A stretch of 64,000 nt of DNA. Source: DATJGR01 sp041739525. GTDB taxonomy: Bacteria; Pseudomonadota; Gammaproteobacteria; Pseudomonadales; Azotimanducaceae. The stretch spans positions 1 to 64,000 of the forward strand of contig JBGSNQ010000009.1 of assembly GCA_041739525.1 (NCBI GenBank), written 5' to 3'. A program made the translations under genes and the position numbers. Of the stretch, positions 34,490 to 43,261 are shown piece by piece (within the stretch, counting starts at the first letter, position 1; each line of letters begins with the position of its first letter). The notes below the pieces were generated by a model that worked only from the letters and a program-made list of their open reading frames with translations, was not told the DNA's origin and made no database searches.

Positions 34490-36403
34490 TTAGTGCTCTT
34501 CGGCAGGACCACCGATGTTGCGCGCACCCGGGCTGGATGACGGGCGTTCGCCTTTTGCGCGATTGGCTGGGCCGCCATCGCCGGGCGCCCTCGGCTTCGC
34601 GCCCGCCATGATGTCATCAATCTGATCGGAGCTCAGCGTTTCGTACTCCATCAGCGCGTCGGCCATCAGGTGCAGCTTGTCTTCGTTCGTTTTCAGGATG
34701 CTCTCGGCCTGGTTGTAGCACTGATCGATGATGCGACGAACTTCCTCGTCGATCAGACGCGCGGTGTCTGCCGAAATCGCCTTCGTCTTCGTACCGGCCG
34801 ACATGCCGAGGAACACTTCGGCATCGTCTTCGTCGTACTTCAATGGCCCGAGTTTTTCCGACAGCCCCCACTTGGTGACCATGTTGCGGGCCAGCCGCGT
34901 CGCCTGTTCGATGTCGTTAGATGCACCGGTCGTGATGCCATCTCGACCGAGCACCATCTCTTCGGCGATGCGTCCGCCGAAGAACGAACTGATCTTCGAC
35001 AGAATGAACTGACGGCTGTGGCTGTAGCGGTCTTCTTCCGGTAGGAACATCGTCACGCCCAACGCGCGACCGCGCGGAATGATCGAGACTTTGTAGACCG
35101 GGTCGTGCTCGGGCACGCTGCGGCCGACGATCGTGTGGCCAGCCTCGTGGTACGCCGTCGTGCGCTTTTCCTTCTCGGACATCACCATCGATTTGCGCTC
35201 GGCGCCCATCATGATTTTGTCCTTCGCCTTGTCGAACTCATCCATTTCGACGAGTCTTTTCGTTGCGCGCGCCGCAAACAGCGCAGCTTCGTTCACCAGG
35301 TTGGCAAGATCCGCACCGGAAAACCCGGGCGTACCTCGCGCGATGACACTCGCGTCGACGTTGTCAGCAAGCGGCACTTTGCGCATGTGCACTTTCAGAA
35401 TCTGCTCGCGCCCCCGGATGTCCGGCAGACCTACGACCACCTGACGGTCGAAACGGCCCGGACGCAACAATGCCGGGTCGAGCACATCGGGTCGGTTGGT
35501 CGCGGCAATCACGATGATGCCGTCGTTCGGCTCGAAGCCGTCCATCTCTACCAGCAACTGGTTCAGCGTTTGTTCGCGTTCGTCGTGACCGCCACCCAGA
35601 CCCGCGCCGCGGTGCCGACCGACTGCATCGATCTCGTCGATGAAGATGATGCACGGCGACTGCTTCTTCGCCTGCTCGAACATGTCGCGCACGCGGGACG
35701 CACCGACGCCGACGAACATCTCGACGAAGTCGGAACCCGAAATGGTGAAGAACGGTACCTTCGCTTCATCGGCGATCGCTTTCGCGAGCAGCGTCTTACC
35801 GGTGCCCGGTGGCCCGACCATCAGGATGCCGCGCGGAATTCGCCCGCCGAGTTTCTGGAACTTGCCCGGGTCGCGCAGAAAGTCGACGAGTTCCTGCACG
35901 TCTTCCTTCGCCTCGTCGACACCCGCAACATCGGCGAACGTGGTCTTGATCTGATCTTCGGACAGCAGCCGTGCCTTGCTCTTGCCGAATGCCATCGGGC
36001 CGCCGCGGCCACCCGCGCCGCCCTGCATCTGCCGCATGAACAGCATGAACACCGCGATGATGATCAGGATCGGGAAGCTGGCGATCAGCAGCTGCGCCCA
36101 GATGCTCTGTTGCTCCGGTGCCTGACCGATGACACTGACGTTGTGGTTGATCAACTCGTCCATCAACTTCGGATCATCGATCGGCGGGCGAACAACCTTG
36201 AACTCTTCACCGGACTTGCGCTTACCGATGATCACGAGACCGTTGATCGCGACCTCGTGCACCTGATCCTGCTGCACCTCGGAGATGAAGCTCGAGTACG
36301 TGATCTCCTCAGGCTGCGGACGCACGCTGAAGTTGTTGAACACCGTCAGCAGCACCGCTGCGATGATCAACCAAAGAAGCAAATTTTTCCCCATATCGTT
36401 CAA
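34490..36403 (-). CDS. ftsH: ATP-dependent zinc metalloprotease FtsH
   Basis: FtsH is a membrane AAA+ protease that degrades sigma-32, LpxC and unassembled membrane proteins. In 637 residues there are two transmembrane segments (about 7-25 and 103-123) around a periplasmic domain, then the AAA module (GPPGTGKTLLAKAIA, IIFIDEIDAVGRHRG, ATNRPDVLDPALLRPGRFD), and the zinc site HEAGH. The tail is Gly/Pro/Ser-rich. It lies between rlmE and folP. Confidence 0.98.
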   Translation of the reverse strand: MNDMGKNLLLWLIIAAVLLTVFNNFSVRPQPEEITYSSFISEVQQDQVHEVAINGLVIIGKRKSGEEFKVVRPPIDDPKLMDELINHNVSVIGQAPEQQSIWAQLLIASFPILIIIAVFMLFMRQMQGGAGGRGGPMAFGKSKARLLSEDQIKTTFADVAGVDEAKEDVQELVDFLRDPGKFQKLGGRIPRGILMVGPPGTGKTLLAKAIADEAKVPFFTISGSDFVEMFVGVGASRVRDMFEQAKKQSPCIIFIDEIDAVGRHRGAGLGGGHDEREQTLNQLLVEMDGFEPNDGIIVIAATNRPDVLDPALLRPGRFDRQVVVGLPDIRGREQILKVHMRKVPLADNVDASVIARGTPGFSGADLANLVNEAALFAARATKRLVEMDEFDKAKDKIMMGAERKSMVMSEKEKRTTAYHEAGHTIVGRSVPEHDPVYKVSIIPRGRALGVTMFLPEEDRYSHSRQFILSKISSFFGGRIAEEMVLGRDGITTGASNDIEQATRLARNMVTKWGLSEKLGPLKYDEDDAEVFLGMSAGTKTKAISADTARLIDEEVRRIIDQCYNQAESILKTNEDKLHLMADALMEYETLSSDQIDDIMAGAKPRAPGDGGPANRAKGERPSSSPGARNIGGPAEEH

Positions 36404-36454
36404 TGGGTTATCCTCACGAGTACGTAGGCGGGTTGAGTTGGAGCTTACTACACA

Positions 36455-37114
36455 TCAGTCGGACCGACCACCAAGCGGGCGTTCTTGCGCCGGGGCACCC
36501 GTGAATCCCGTCGCAATCCCATAAACCTCTCTCGATTCGGAGCGCGACGCTGCGGGCTTGGCCAGCGTCACTTTCGCAAAGCACCTGCGCATCTCTTTGA
36601 TCCACGCGTCGGTGCCTTCACCCTGAAACATCTTGACCACGAGTGCGCCCATCGGTTTCAACCATCGCATTGCCGCCACCGTGGCAAGTTCGATCAGATC
36701 CATGGCAGCGGCCTGATCGGCCGCCTTTACCCCACTGATGTTGGGGGACATATCCGACAAAACAAGGTCGACCTTCTGGCCGCCAAGTGCGTCGTCCACC
36801 GTCGTTTCGAACTGCTCGGAGTAGATGTCGAGGCAAAGGAACCTGACTCCGCGCGGAACCGGCATCTCGCGATAGTCCACCGCAATGATCCGACCTTCGT
36901 GCACACGTCCGGCGAGATAACGGGTCCAGCCGCCCGGCGCCGAACCAAGTTCGAGCACCGACATGTGCGGGCGTAGCAGTGAAAAACGTTCGTCGAGCTG
37001 CACCAGTTTGAAGTGCGCACGAGAGCCGAGGCCGCCCGATGCGGCCTTCTTCACATACGGATCGCGGCGTTGCCGTTCGAGCCAGAGCTGGCTGGATTTC
37101 GTTCGCTTAGCCAT
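36455..37114 (-). CDS. rlmE: 23S rRNA 2'-O-methyltransferase E
   Basis: RlmE (RrmJ/FtsJ) methylates U2552 of 23S rRNA in the 50S subunit. The 219-residue protein has SAM-binding VLELGSAPGGWTRYLA and the K-D-K-E catalytic set (early Lys in AHFKLVQL, DLVLSDMSPN, LVVKMFQGEG). It is upstream of ftsH, as usual. The start codon is only a few bases from a -10-like TATATT and no ribosome site is visible, so the mRNA may be nearly leaderless. Confidence 0.96.
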   Translation of the reverse strand: MAKRTKSSQLWLERQRRDPYVKKAASGGLGSRAHFKLVQLDERFSLLRPHMSVLELGSAPGGWTRYLAGRVHEGRIIAVDYREMPVPRGVRFLCLDIYSEQFETTVDDALGGQKVDLVLSDMSPNISGVKAADQAAAMDLIELATVAAMRWLKPMGALVVKMFQGEGTDAWIKEMRRCFAKVTLAKPAASRSESREVYGIATGFTGAPAQERPLGGRSD

Positions 37115-37123
37115 ATTGCGGTC

Positions 37124-37131
37124 AATATACT
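37124..37131. promoter_or_regulatory. Overlapping divergent -10 elements, rlmE/yhbY
   Basis: Only 23 bases separate the rlmE and yhbY start codons. TATACT (37126-37131) faces yhbY and TATATT (37124-37129, minus strand) faces rlmE. Transcription from either would begin at or within about three bases of the start codon. The -35 regions are weak. Confidence 0.45.
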
Positions 37132-37137
37132 GCGCCG

Positions 37138-37443
37138 ATGTTGACGTCTAAGGAAAAGCGCCGCCTGCGTCAGGTGGCCCACCATCTAAATCCGATCGTG
37201 ACCGTAGCGGACAAAGGCGTCACGGAGCGGTTGGTAGACGAAACGCGCCGAGCCCTGACCGATCACGAGATCATCAAGGCCAAGGTCAACGTGATGGATC
37301 GTGAAGCTCGCCGCGAGCTCGGCGAAATGCTCGCTGCGCAATCCGGCTCGGAAATTGTACAGGTCATCGGCAAGGTCTGGGTTTTGTACCGCGCGAATCC
37401 GAATGCCGATCCGCGGCTGTCGAACGTGGCGAGATTCTCCTAA
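37138..37443 (+). CDS. yhbY: CRM-domain RNA-binding protein YhbY
   Basis: YhbY is a single CRM-domain protein (101 residues) bound to pre-50S ribosomal particles. The HHLNPIVTVADKGVTERLVDE and HEIIKAKVNV blocks and the late GKVWVLYRANP follow the family (GxxG-type loop replaced by DKGV). It is divergent from rlmE and convergent with greA. It lacks a Shine-Dalgarno sequence. Confidence 0.93.
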   Translation: MLTSKEKRRLRQVAHHLNPIVTVADKGVTERLVDETRRALTDHEIIKAKVNVMDREARRELGEMLAAQSGSEIVQVIGKVWVLYRANPNADPRLSNVARFS

Positions 37444-37456
37444 CCGGATCCGCCGA

Positions 37457-37930
37457 TCAGATGTGTTCCACCTTGTCGATCTCGTACTCGATCGATCCAT
37501 TCGGCGCGTTCACTACTACGGTGTCGCCCTCCGATTTTCCGACCAGTGCGCGGGCAATCGGCGACATGACCGAGATCTTGTTCTGCTTCAGGTCGGCTTC
37601 GTCTTCGCCGACGATCTTGTAGCGCTTTTCCGCGCCGCTCTCGACTTCCACCAGCGTTACCGTCGAGCCGAACACGACCTTGCCGGTGTGTTTGATCTTC
37701 GTGACGTCGATGATCTGCGCGTCCGAGAGCTTGCCTTCGATCTCCTTGATGCGGCCTTCCGCGAAGCTCTGTTGCTCCTTTGCCGCGTGATACTCGGCGT
37801 TTTCCTTCAGGTCGCCATGTTCGCGCGCGGTGGCGATGGCTTTGATGATCTGCGGACGCAGCACCGATTTCAGGTGGGTCAACTCCTCGCGGAGCCGCTC
37901 CGATCCTTCCAGTGTCATGGGTACTTTCAT
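37457..37930 (-). CDS. greA: Transcription elongation factor GreA
   Basis: GreA stimulates transcript cleavage in backtracked RNA polymerase. The N-terminal coiled coil (about 1-75) carries the tip acidic motif in ENAEYHAAKEQQSFAEGRI. The C-terminal FKBP-like domain ends with SPIARALVGKSEGDTVVV. Length 157 residues matches the family. The start overlaps the carB stop (ATGA), so greA is translated from the carAB message. Confidence 0.97.
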   Translation of the reverse strand: MKVPMTLEGSERLREELTHLKSVLRPQIIKAIATAREHGDLKENAEYHAAKEQQSFAEGRIKEIEGKLSDAQIIDVTKIKHTGKVVFGSTVTLVEVESGAEKRYKIVGEDEADLKQNKISVMSPIARALVGKSEGDTVVVNAPNGSIEYEIDKVEHI

Positions 37931-40900
37931 CGCTTGATGCTCGCGTGAAGGTCCTGTAACCGGCGAACCTCATTGCCTCGACCAAATCGAATCGCAATAC
38001 CGAAGGCCTCGCCACCCGCCAAGGTGGTGGTGTAGCAGACTTTGTTCTGCAACGCGAGCCGGCGAATGAGCGCGGAATCCGTGATCGCCTGGCGGCCTTC
38101 GGTGGTGTTCACGATCAAGTCGATCTTCGCGTTCTTCAGCAGGTCGGCAATGTCGGGGCGCCCCTCTGTTACTTTGTTCACGACTTCGACGGGCACGCCC
38201 GCGTCCGCAAGCACGCGCGCCGTACCGCGCGTCGCCACCAATTCGAAGCCGAGGTCGATCAGATCGCGCCCGAGAGTCGCAACGCCGAGCTGGTCCGACT
38301 TCTTAACACTGAGCAACGCGCGACCGCCGCGTGGCAACTTCTCGCCGCTCGCGAGTGTGGCTTTCGCGAACGCTTCCGCGAAGCTGGCGCCAACCCCCAT
38401 CACTTCACCCGTGGACTTCATCTCGGGGCCGAGAATCGGATCTGCACCAGGGAACTTGTTGAACGGGAACACCGACTCTTTGACGCTGACGTAATGCGGG
38501 ATGATCTCGCTGACGAAGCCCTGTGCTTCGAGCGACGTTCCTGCCATACAACGCGCCGCGACTTTCGCCAGCGAAACGCCGATGCATTTCGAAACGAACG
38601 GCACGGTGCGCGACGCTCGCGGATTCACTTCGAGTACGAATACCCGATCCTGTTGCACGGCCATCTGCACGTTCATCAGCCCGATCACGCCGAGTTCGAG
38701 GGCCATCGCCTTCACCTGGCGACGAATCTGGTCCTGAATATCGGGCGCGAGTCGATACGGAGGCAGGGAACACGCCGAGTCGCCGGAGTGAACGCCTGCT
38801 TGTTCGATGTGCTGCATGATCGCGCCGATCACCACTTGTTGGCCGTCGCACACTGCGTCGACGTCGACCTCGATAGCCTGATCGAGGAAGTGGTCGAGCA
38901 ACACCGGCGAAGAGTTCGACACTACGAACGCATCGCGCAGATACCGCGCCAGATCGGTCTTGTTGTGCACCACTTCCATGGCACGTCCGCCGAGCACGTA
39001 CGATGGCCTCACCACCATCGGGAAGCCAATCGTGTCGGCCGCTTCGATGCCGGCTTCTACTGTCGCGACCGTGCGGTTCTCCGGCTGCAACAAGCCAACC
39101 TTCGTGATCATCTGCTGGAAACGCTGACGATCTTCGGCCTGGTCGATCGAATCCGCGCTCGTACCGATGATCGGAACGCCTTCGGCCTGCAACGCGTCGA
39201 CGAGTTTCAGCGGCGTCTGGCCGCCGAACTGTACGATCACGCCGGTGGGTTTCTCGATTTCAACGATTGCCAGCACGTCTTCGAGCGTCACCGGTTCGAA
39301 GTACAACCGATCCGACGTGTCGTAGTCGGTCGACACCGTTTCAGGGTTGCAGTTGACCATGATCGTTTCATAGCCGTCTTCGCGCATCGCGAGCGCCGCG
39401 TGCACACAGCAGTAGTCGAATTCGATCCCCTGTCCGATTCTGTTGGGACCGCCGCCCAACACCATGATCTTGCGCCGATCACTCGGCGTCGCTTCGCACT
39501 CTTCCTCGTACGTCGAGTAGAGGTACGCCGTTGCTGACGGAAACTCTGCGGCGCACGTATCCACTCGTTTGAACACGGGCGTTATGCCGAGCGATTTGCG
39601 GTGCGCGCGCAGTGCTGCCTCGGACTGTCCCAACAGCTCCCCGAGCCGCGCATCGGAGAAGCCCTTGCGCTTCAATCGGAACATTTCCGTCTTGTTCAGA
39701 ACCGGGCGGCGCGCTTTCAGATCGTTCTCGATCAATACGAGGTCTTCGATCTGTGCGAGGAACCACGGGTCGATCGACGTGAACTCGCCCAGATCGGCCA
39801 TGCTCATGCCGGAACGAAACGCATCGGCGACATACCAGATCCGGTCAGCGCCCGGCACCTTCAATTCGCGGATCAATCGCGCCTTTTCATCCTCGTCTTC
39901 GAGATTCGTCAGTTCGTTGAGGCCGGTGCGGCCGATTTCGAGTCCGCGCAGCGCCTTCTGAAACGACTCCTGGAACGTCCGGCCGATCGCCATGACTTCG
40001 CCAACGGATTTCATCTGCGTCGTCAGACGCGCATCGACGTTCGGAAATTTCTCGAACGTAAAACGCGGAATCTTCGTGACTACGTAATCGATCGCGGGTT
40101 CGAACGACGCCGGTGTCACCCCAGTGATGTCGTTGGTGAGTTCGTCGAGCGTATAACCGACCGCCAACTTCGCCGCGACTTTCGCAATCGGAAAGCCGGT
40201 GGCTTTGGATGCGAGCGCGGACGAGCGCGACACGCGCGGATTCATTTCGATTACGACCATGCGGCCCGTCTTCGGGTCGATGGCGAACTGCACGTTCGAA
40301 CCGCCGGTCTCGACACCGATCTCGCGCAGTACCGCGATCGATGCGTTGCGCAGGATCTGATATTCCTTGTCGGTCAGCGTCTGCGCGGGTGCAACGGTAA
40401 TCGAGTCGCCGGTGTGGATGCCCATCGGATCGAGGTTCTCGATCGAGCAGACGATGATGCAGTTGTCGAGTTTGTCTCGAACCACTTCCATCTCGAACTC
40501 TTTCCAACCGAGCAGCGATTCGTCGATCAGCAGCTCGCTGGTCGGCGACAGATCGAATCCGCGCGTACATATCTCTTCGAACTCTTCGCGGTTGTACGCA
40601 ATGCCGCCACCGCTGCCCCCGAGCGTGAACGACGGACGGATCACGCACGGAAAACCCAATGCGCTCTGCACCTGCAACGCTTCTTCGAGACTGTGCGCAA
40701 TCGCGTTGCGTGGCGTTTCGAGGCCGATCGACTTCATCGCGCGGCCGAAGCGCTCGCGATCTTCGGCTTTGTCGATCGCGTCCTGGCTAGCGCCGATCAA
40801 CTCGACGCCCCACTTCTCGAGCACGCCTTCGCGCACGAGGTCGAGCGCGCAGTTGAGCGCCGTTTGTCCGCCCATCGTCGGCAACAACGCATCGGGACGT

Positions 40901-41142
40901 TCGCGTTCGATGATCTGCGCAACGGTGCGCCACTCGACCGGTTCTATATACGTGGCGTCGGCGGTCGCCGGGTCAGTCATGATCGTCGCAGGGTTCGAGT
41001 TGACGAGCACGACGCGGTACCCCTCGTCGCGCAACGCTTTGCACGCCTGCGCGCCGGAGTAGTCGAACTCGCACGCTTGCCCGATCACGATAGGGCCGGC
41101 GCCGATGATCAGAATCGAGTGAATGTCCGTACGTTTAGGCAT
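37927..41142 (-). CDS. carB: Carbamoyl-phosphate synthase large subunit
   Basis: CarB makes carbamoyl phosphate for arginine and pyrimidines from bicarbonate, ammonia and two ATP. The 1071 residues contain two homologous ATP-grasp halves (N-terminal IGAGPIVIGQACEFDYSG; second GGGPNRIGQGIEFDYC) and a C-terminal MGS-like allosteric domain (from about 935). It is one uninterrupted frame. It overlaps carA by eight bases and greA by four. Confidence 0.98.
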   Translation of the reverse strand: MPKRTDIHSILIIGAGPIVIGQACEFDYSGAQACKALRDEGYRVVLVNSNPATIMTDPATADATYIEPVEWRTVAQIIERERPDALLPTMGGQTALNCALDLVREGVLEKWGVELIGASQDAIDKAEDRERFGRAMKSIGLETPRNAIAHSLEEALQVQSALGFPCVIRPSFTLGGSGGGIAYNREEFEEICTRGFDLSPTSELLIDESLLGWKEFEMEVVRDKLDNCIIVCSIENLDPMGIHTGDSITVAPAQTLTDKEYQILRNASIAVLREIGVETGGSNVQFAIDPKTGRMVVIEMNPRVSRSSALASKATGFPIAKVAAKLAVGYTLDELTNDITGVTPASFEPAIDYVVTKIPRFTFEKFPNVDARLTTQMKSVGEVMAIGRTFQESFQKALRGLEIGRTGLNELTNLEDEDEKARLIRELKVPGADRIWYVADAFRSGMSMADLGEFTSIDPWFLAQIEDLVLIENDLKARRPVLNKTEMFRLKRKGFSDARLGELLGQSEAALRAHRKSLGITPVFKRVDTCAAEFPSATAYLYSTYEEECEATPSDRRKIMVLGGGPNRIGQGIEFDYCCVHAALAMREDGYETIMVNCNPETVSTDYDTSDRLYFEPVTLEDVLAIVEIEKPTGVIVQFGGQTPLKLVDALQAEGVPIIGTSADSIDQAEDRQRFQQMITKVGLLQPENRTVATVEAGIEAADTIGFPMVVRPSYVLGGRAMEVVHNKTDLARYLRDAFVVSNSSPVLLDHFLDQAIEVDVDAVCDGQQVVIGAIMQHIEQAGVHSGDSACSLPPYRLAPDIQDQIRRQVKAMALELGVIGLMNVQMAVQQDRVFVLEVNPRASRTVPFVSKCIGVSLAKVAARCMAGTSLEAQGFVSEIIPHYVSVKESVFPFNKFPGADPILGPEMKSTGEVMGVGASFAEAFAKATLASGEKLPRGGRALLSVKKSDQLGVATLGRDLIDLGFELVATRGTARVLADAGVPVEVVNKVTEGRPDIADLLKNAKIDLIVNTTEGRQAITDSALIRRLALQNKVCYTTTLAGGEAFGIAIRFGRGNEVRRLQDLHASIKR

Positions 41143-42274
41143 CGACCGTCTTCGCGTCGTTCATCAGCTCGATGAAATGATCGAACAGGTATTCGCAGTC
41201 CTTGGGTCCGGGGCTCCCTTCGGGGTGACCCTGAAAACCGAACGCCGGTCGATCGGTGCGACGTACGCCTTGCAACGAACCGTCGAACAACGACACGTGC
41301 GTTGCTTCGAGACAATTCGGCAGGCTGCGCTGATCTACCGCGAAGCCGTGATTCTGGCTGGTGATGATCACGCGGCCGTCGCGCAGGTCCTTCACCGGGT
41401 GATTGGCACCGTGATGACCGTGCGACATCTTCACGGTCGCCGCGCCGCTCGCAAGCGACAGCAACTGATGGCCGAGACAGATACCGAACGTGGGCAGCCC
41501 CGTTTCCACCAATTCTCCTATGGCGCGGATCGCGTAGTCGCACGGCTGCGGATCGCCGGGGCCATTCGACAGGAATACACCATCGGGTTGGAGATCGAGC
41601 ACTTGCGCCGCGGTCGTTTGCGCGGGCACGACGGTGACGTTGCAACCGCGATCGGCCAGCAGCCGAAGAATGTTCCGCTTCACGCCGAAATCGTATGCGA
41701 CGACGCGAAACGCGTCCGTCGTAGGCATCCGATAACCTTCCCCCAATTGCCAGCTACCGCCGCGCCATTGATGCGCGACCCGGCACGTCACTTGCGATGC
41801 GAGGTCGGCGCCCGCGAGGCCGGGGAATGCGCGCGCTGCTGCAATCGCGGCTGCTTCATCGAGTGCGGCGGGGCCGCCCACGATGCAACCCGACAGCGCA
41901 CCCTTCGTGCGGATCAGTCGTGTAAGACGGCGCGTATCGATCTCTGCGATCGCAACAACGCGCTCCGCTGCGAGGTACTGCGCCAGAGTCATCTGTTGTC
42001 GCCAACTGCTCGAGAGCAACGGCAGATCACGGATCACCAGACCGGCCGCCCAGATGCGATCCGATTCGACATCCTCGGCGTTGGTGCCGGTATTGCCGAT
42101 GTGCGGATACGTCAGCGTAATGATCTGCCCAGAGTACGAAGGGTCGGTGAGAATCTCCTGATAGCCGGTCATTGCGGTGTTGAACACCACTTCACCAACG
42201 GCTTGCCCCTCGACGCCTATAGAGGTGCCGCGAAACACACTGCCGTCTTCGAGCGCCAGTAGAGCCGGTGTCAA
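41135..42274 (-). CDS. carA: Carbamoyl-phosphate synthase small subunit
   Basis: CarA is the glutaminase subunit that supplies ammonia to CarB. Class I amidotransferase motifs are visible: FLSNGPGDPQPC, FGICLGHQLLSLASG (nucleophile Cys) and GFQGHPEGSPGP (His, Glu). The longest frame starts at a GTG inside the upstream terminator hairpin. The TTG at 42274 is chosen because its product (LTPALLALEDGS) aligns with the E. coli start, length becomes 379, and CAGGAA lies eight bases upstream. Confidence 0.95.
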   Translation of the reverse strand: MTPALLALEDGSVFRGTSIGVEGQAVGEVVFNTAMTGYQEILTDPSYSGQIITLTYPHIGNTGTNAEDVESDRIWAAGLVIRDLPLLSSSWRQQMTLAQYLAAERVVAIAEIDTRRLTRLIRTKGALSGCIVGGPAALDEAAAIAAARAFPGLAGADLASQVTCRVAHQWRGGSWQLGEGYRMPTTDAFRVVAYDFGVKRNILRLLADRGCNVTVVPAQTTAAQVLDLQPDGVFLSNGPGDPQPCDYAIRAIGELVETGLPTFGICLGHQLLSLASGAATVKMSHGHHGANHPVKDLRDGRVIITSQNHGFAVDQRSLPNCLEATHVSLFDGSLQGVRRTDRPAFGFQGHPEGSPGPKDCEYLFDHFIELMNDAKTVDA

Positions 42275-42293
42275 GTTCGCGTTCCTGAGGTTG

Positions 42294-42325
42294 CAAAAAA
42301 GCGGGGGAATCACTTCCCACCCGCT
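42294..42325 (-). terminator. Intrinsic terminator/attenuator in carA leader
   Basis: On the minus strand AGCGGGTGGGAA-GTGA-TTCCCCCGCT is followed by six T and ends about 20 bases before the carA start. A promoter-like element lies upstream at 42400-42428, so the hairpin is inside the carAB leader and would act as an attenuator. Alternatively it ends dapB transcripts, although dapB stops about 130 bases earlier. Confidence 0.8.
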
Positions 42326-42399
42326 TGTTGTTCTCGTCGATTGAGGTCGTGCCCTGGACTGATTCGATGCAATCCGCAGGCTACGCAGGCTAGGCGGGT

Positions 42400-42428
42400 A
42401 TTCTAGGGAAAGGCCCCTCGCGTGTCAC
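42400..42428 (-). promoter_or_regulatory. Putative carAB promoter
   Basis: GTGACA (42423-42428) and TAGAAT (42400-42405) on the minus strand each match five of six consensus bases, with ideal 17-base spacing. Initiation near 42393 would give a leader of about 120 bases containing the terminator hairpin. Confidence 0.65.
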
Positions 42429-42454
42429 TCAAAGCCCTTCACTCAAAAACGGCT

Positions 42455-43261
42455 TTATCCTCTGAAACCGAGTACGTCCTGCATGTCGTAGAGACCTTTG
42501 CCGCGTCCGGCCAGCCATTGCGCCGCGCGCATCGCACCGGTCGCGAAGTTCATACGGCTGGCCGCACGGTGTGTAATCTCGAGTCGTTCGCCGGCACCCG
42601 CGAACATCACCGTGTGTTCGCCGACGATGTCACCGCCTCGGATCGTCTCGAAGCCGATGGTCTTGCGGTCGCGTGGTCCGTTGATGCCGTGGCGACCGTA
42701 GATGGCCGTCTCGGACAGATCGCGGCCGAGCGTCTGCGCGAGAATCTCGCCCATCCGCAATGCGGTGCCCGACGGCGAATCGACCTTGCCACGATGGTGG
42801 GCTTCGATCACTTCGATGTCGACGTCGTCGCCGAGGACGCTGGCCGCTACTTCGATCAACTTGAAGCAGAGATTCACGCCGACGCTGTAGTTCGGCGCCA
42901 TCACGATGGGAATGTCGCGCGATGCGGCTTTCACAGCTTCACGTCCGGCAGCGTCGATGCCGGTGGTGCCGATGACCATCGCTTTGCCGGCCGCTCGACA
43001 GATGGCGAGCGCATCCAACGTTGCCGACGGCACGCTGAAGTCCACCAACAGGTCGAACCGATCCAATCCGTCTTTGATAGATCCGGTCACCGGTACATCG
43101 AGGCGGCGCACGCCAGCAAGTTCTCCGGCGTCGGCGCCGATCAGCGACTGTTCGGGTCGCTCGAACGCCGCACCGAGCGTCAACGCATCGACCTCTTCCA
43201 GCGCCTGAACCAGCGTGCGTCCCATTCGTCCGGCGGCACCGGTAATCGCAATTCGGGTCAT
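42455..43261 (-). CDS. dapB: 4-hydroxy-tetrahydrodipicolinate reductase
   Basis: DapB reduces the cyclic product of DapA in lysine and meso-diaminopimelate synthesis. Dinucleotide loop GAAGRMGRTLV is at the N-terminus, and the catalytic block EAHHRGKVDSPSGTA contains the His-His pair and Lys. The ATG at 43261 overlaps the dnaJ stop (ATGA) and gives 268 residues; the frame extends 14 codons further into dnaJ and is rejected there. Confidence 0.96.
   Translation of the reverse strand: MTRIAITGAAGRMGRTLVQALEEVDALTLGAAFERPEQSLIGADAGELAGVRRLDVPVTGSIKDGLDRFDLLVDFSVPSATLDALAICRAAGKAMVIGTTGIDAAGREAVKAASRDIPIVMAPNYSVGVNLCFKLIEVAASVLGDDVDIEVIEAHHRGKVDSPSGTALRMGEILAQTLGRDLSETAIYGRHGINGPRDRKTIGFETIRGGDIVGEHTVMFAGAGERLEITHRAASRMNFATGAMRAAQWLAGRGKGLYDMQDVLGFRG

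Noticed and set aside
35105..36427. 440-codon plus-strand open frame
   Set aside because: Antisense to ftsH; shadow of a GC-rich gene.
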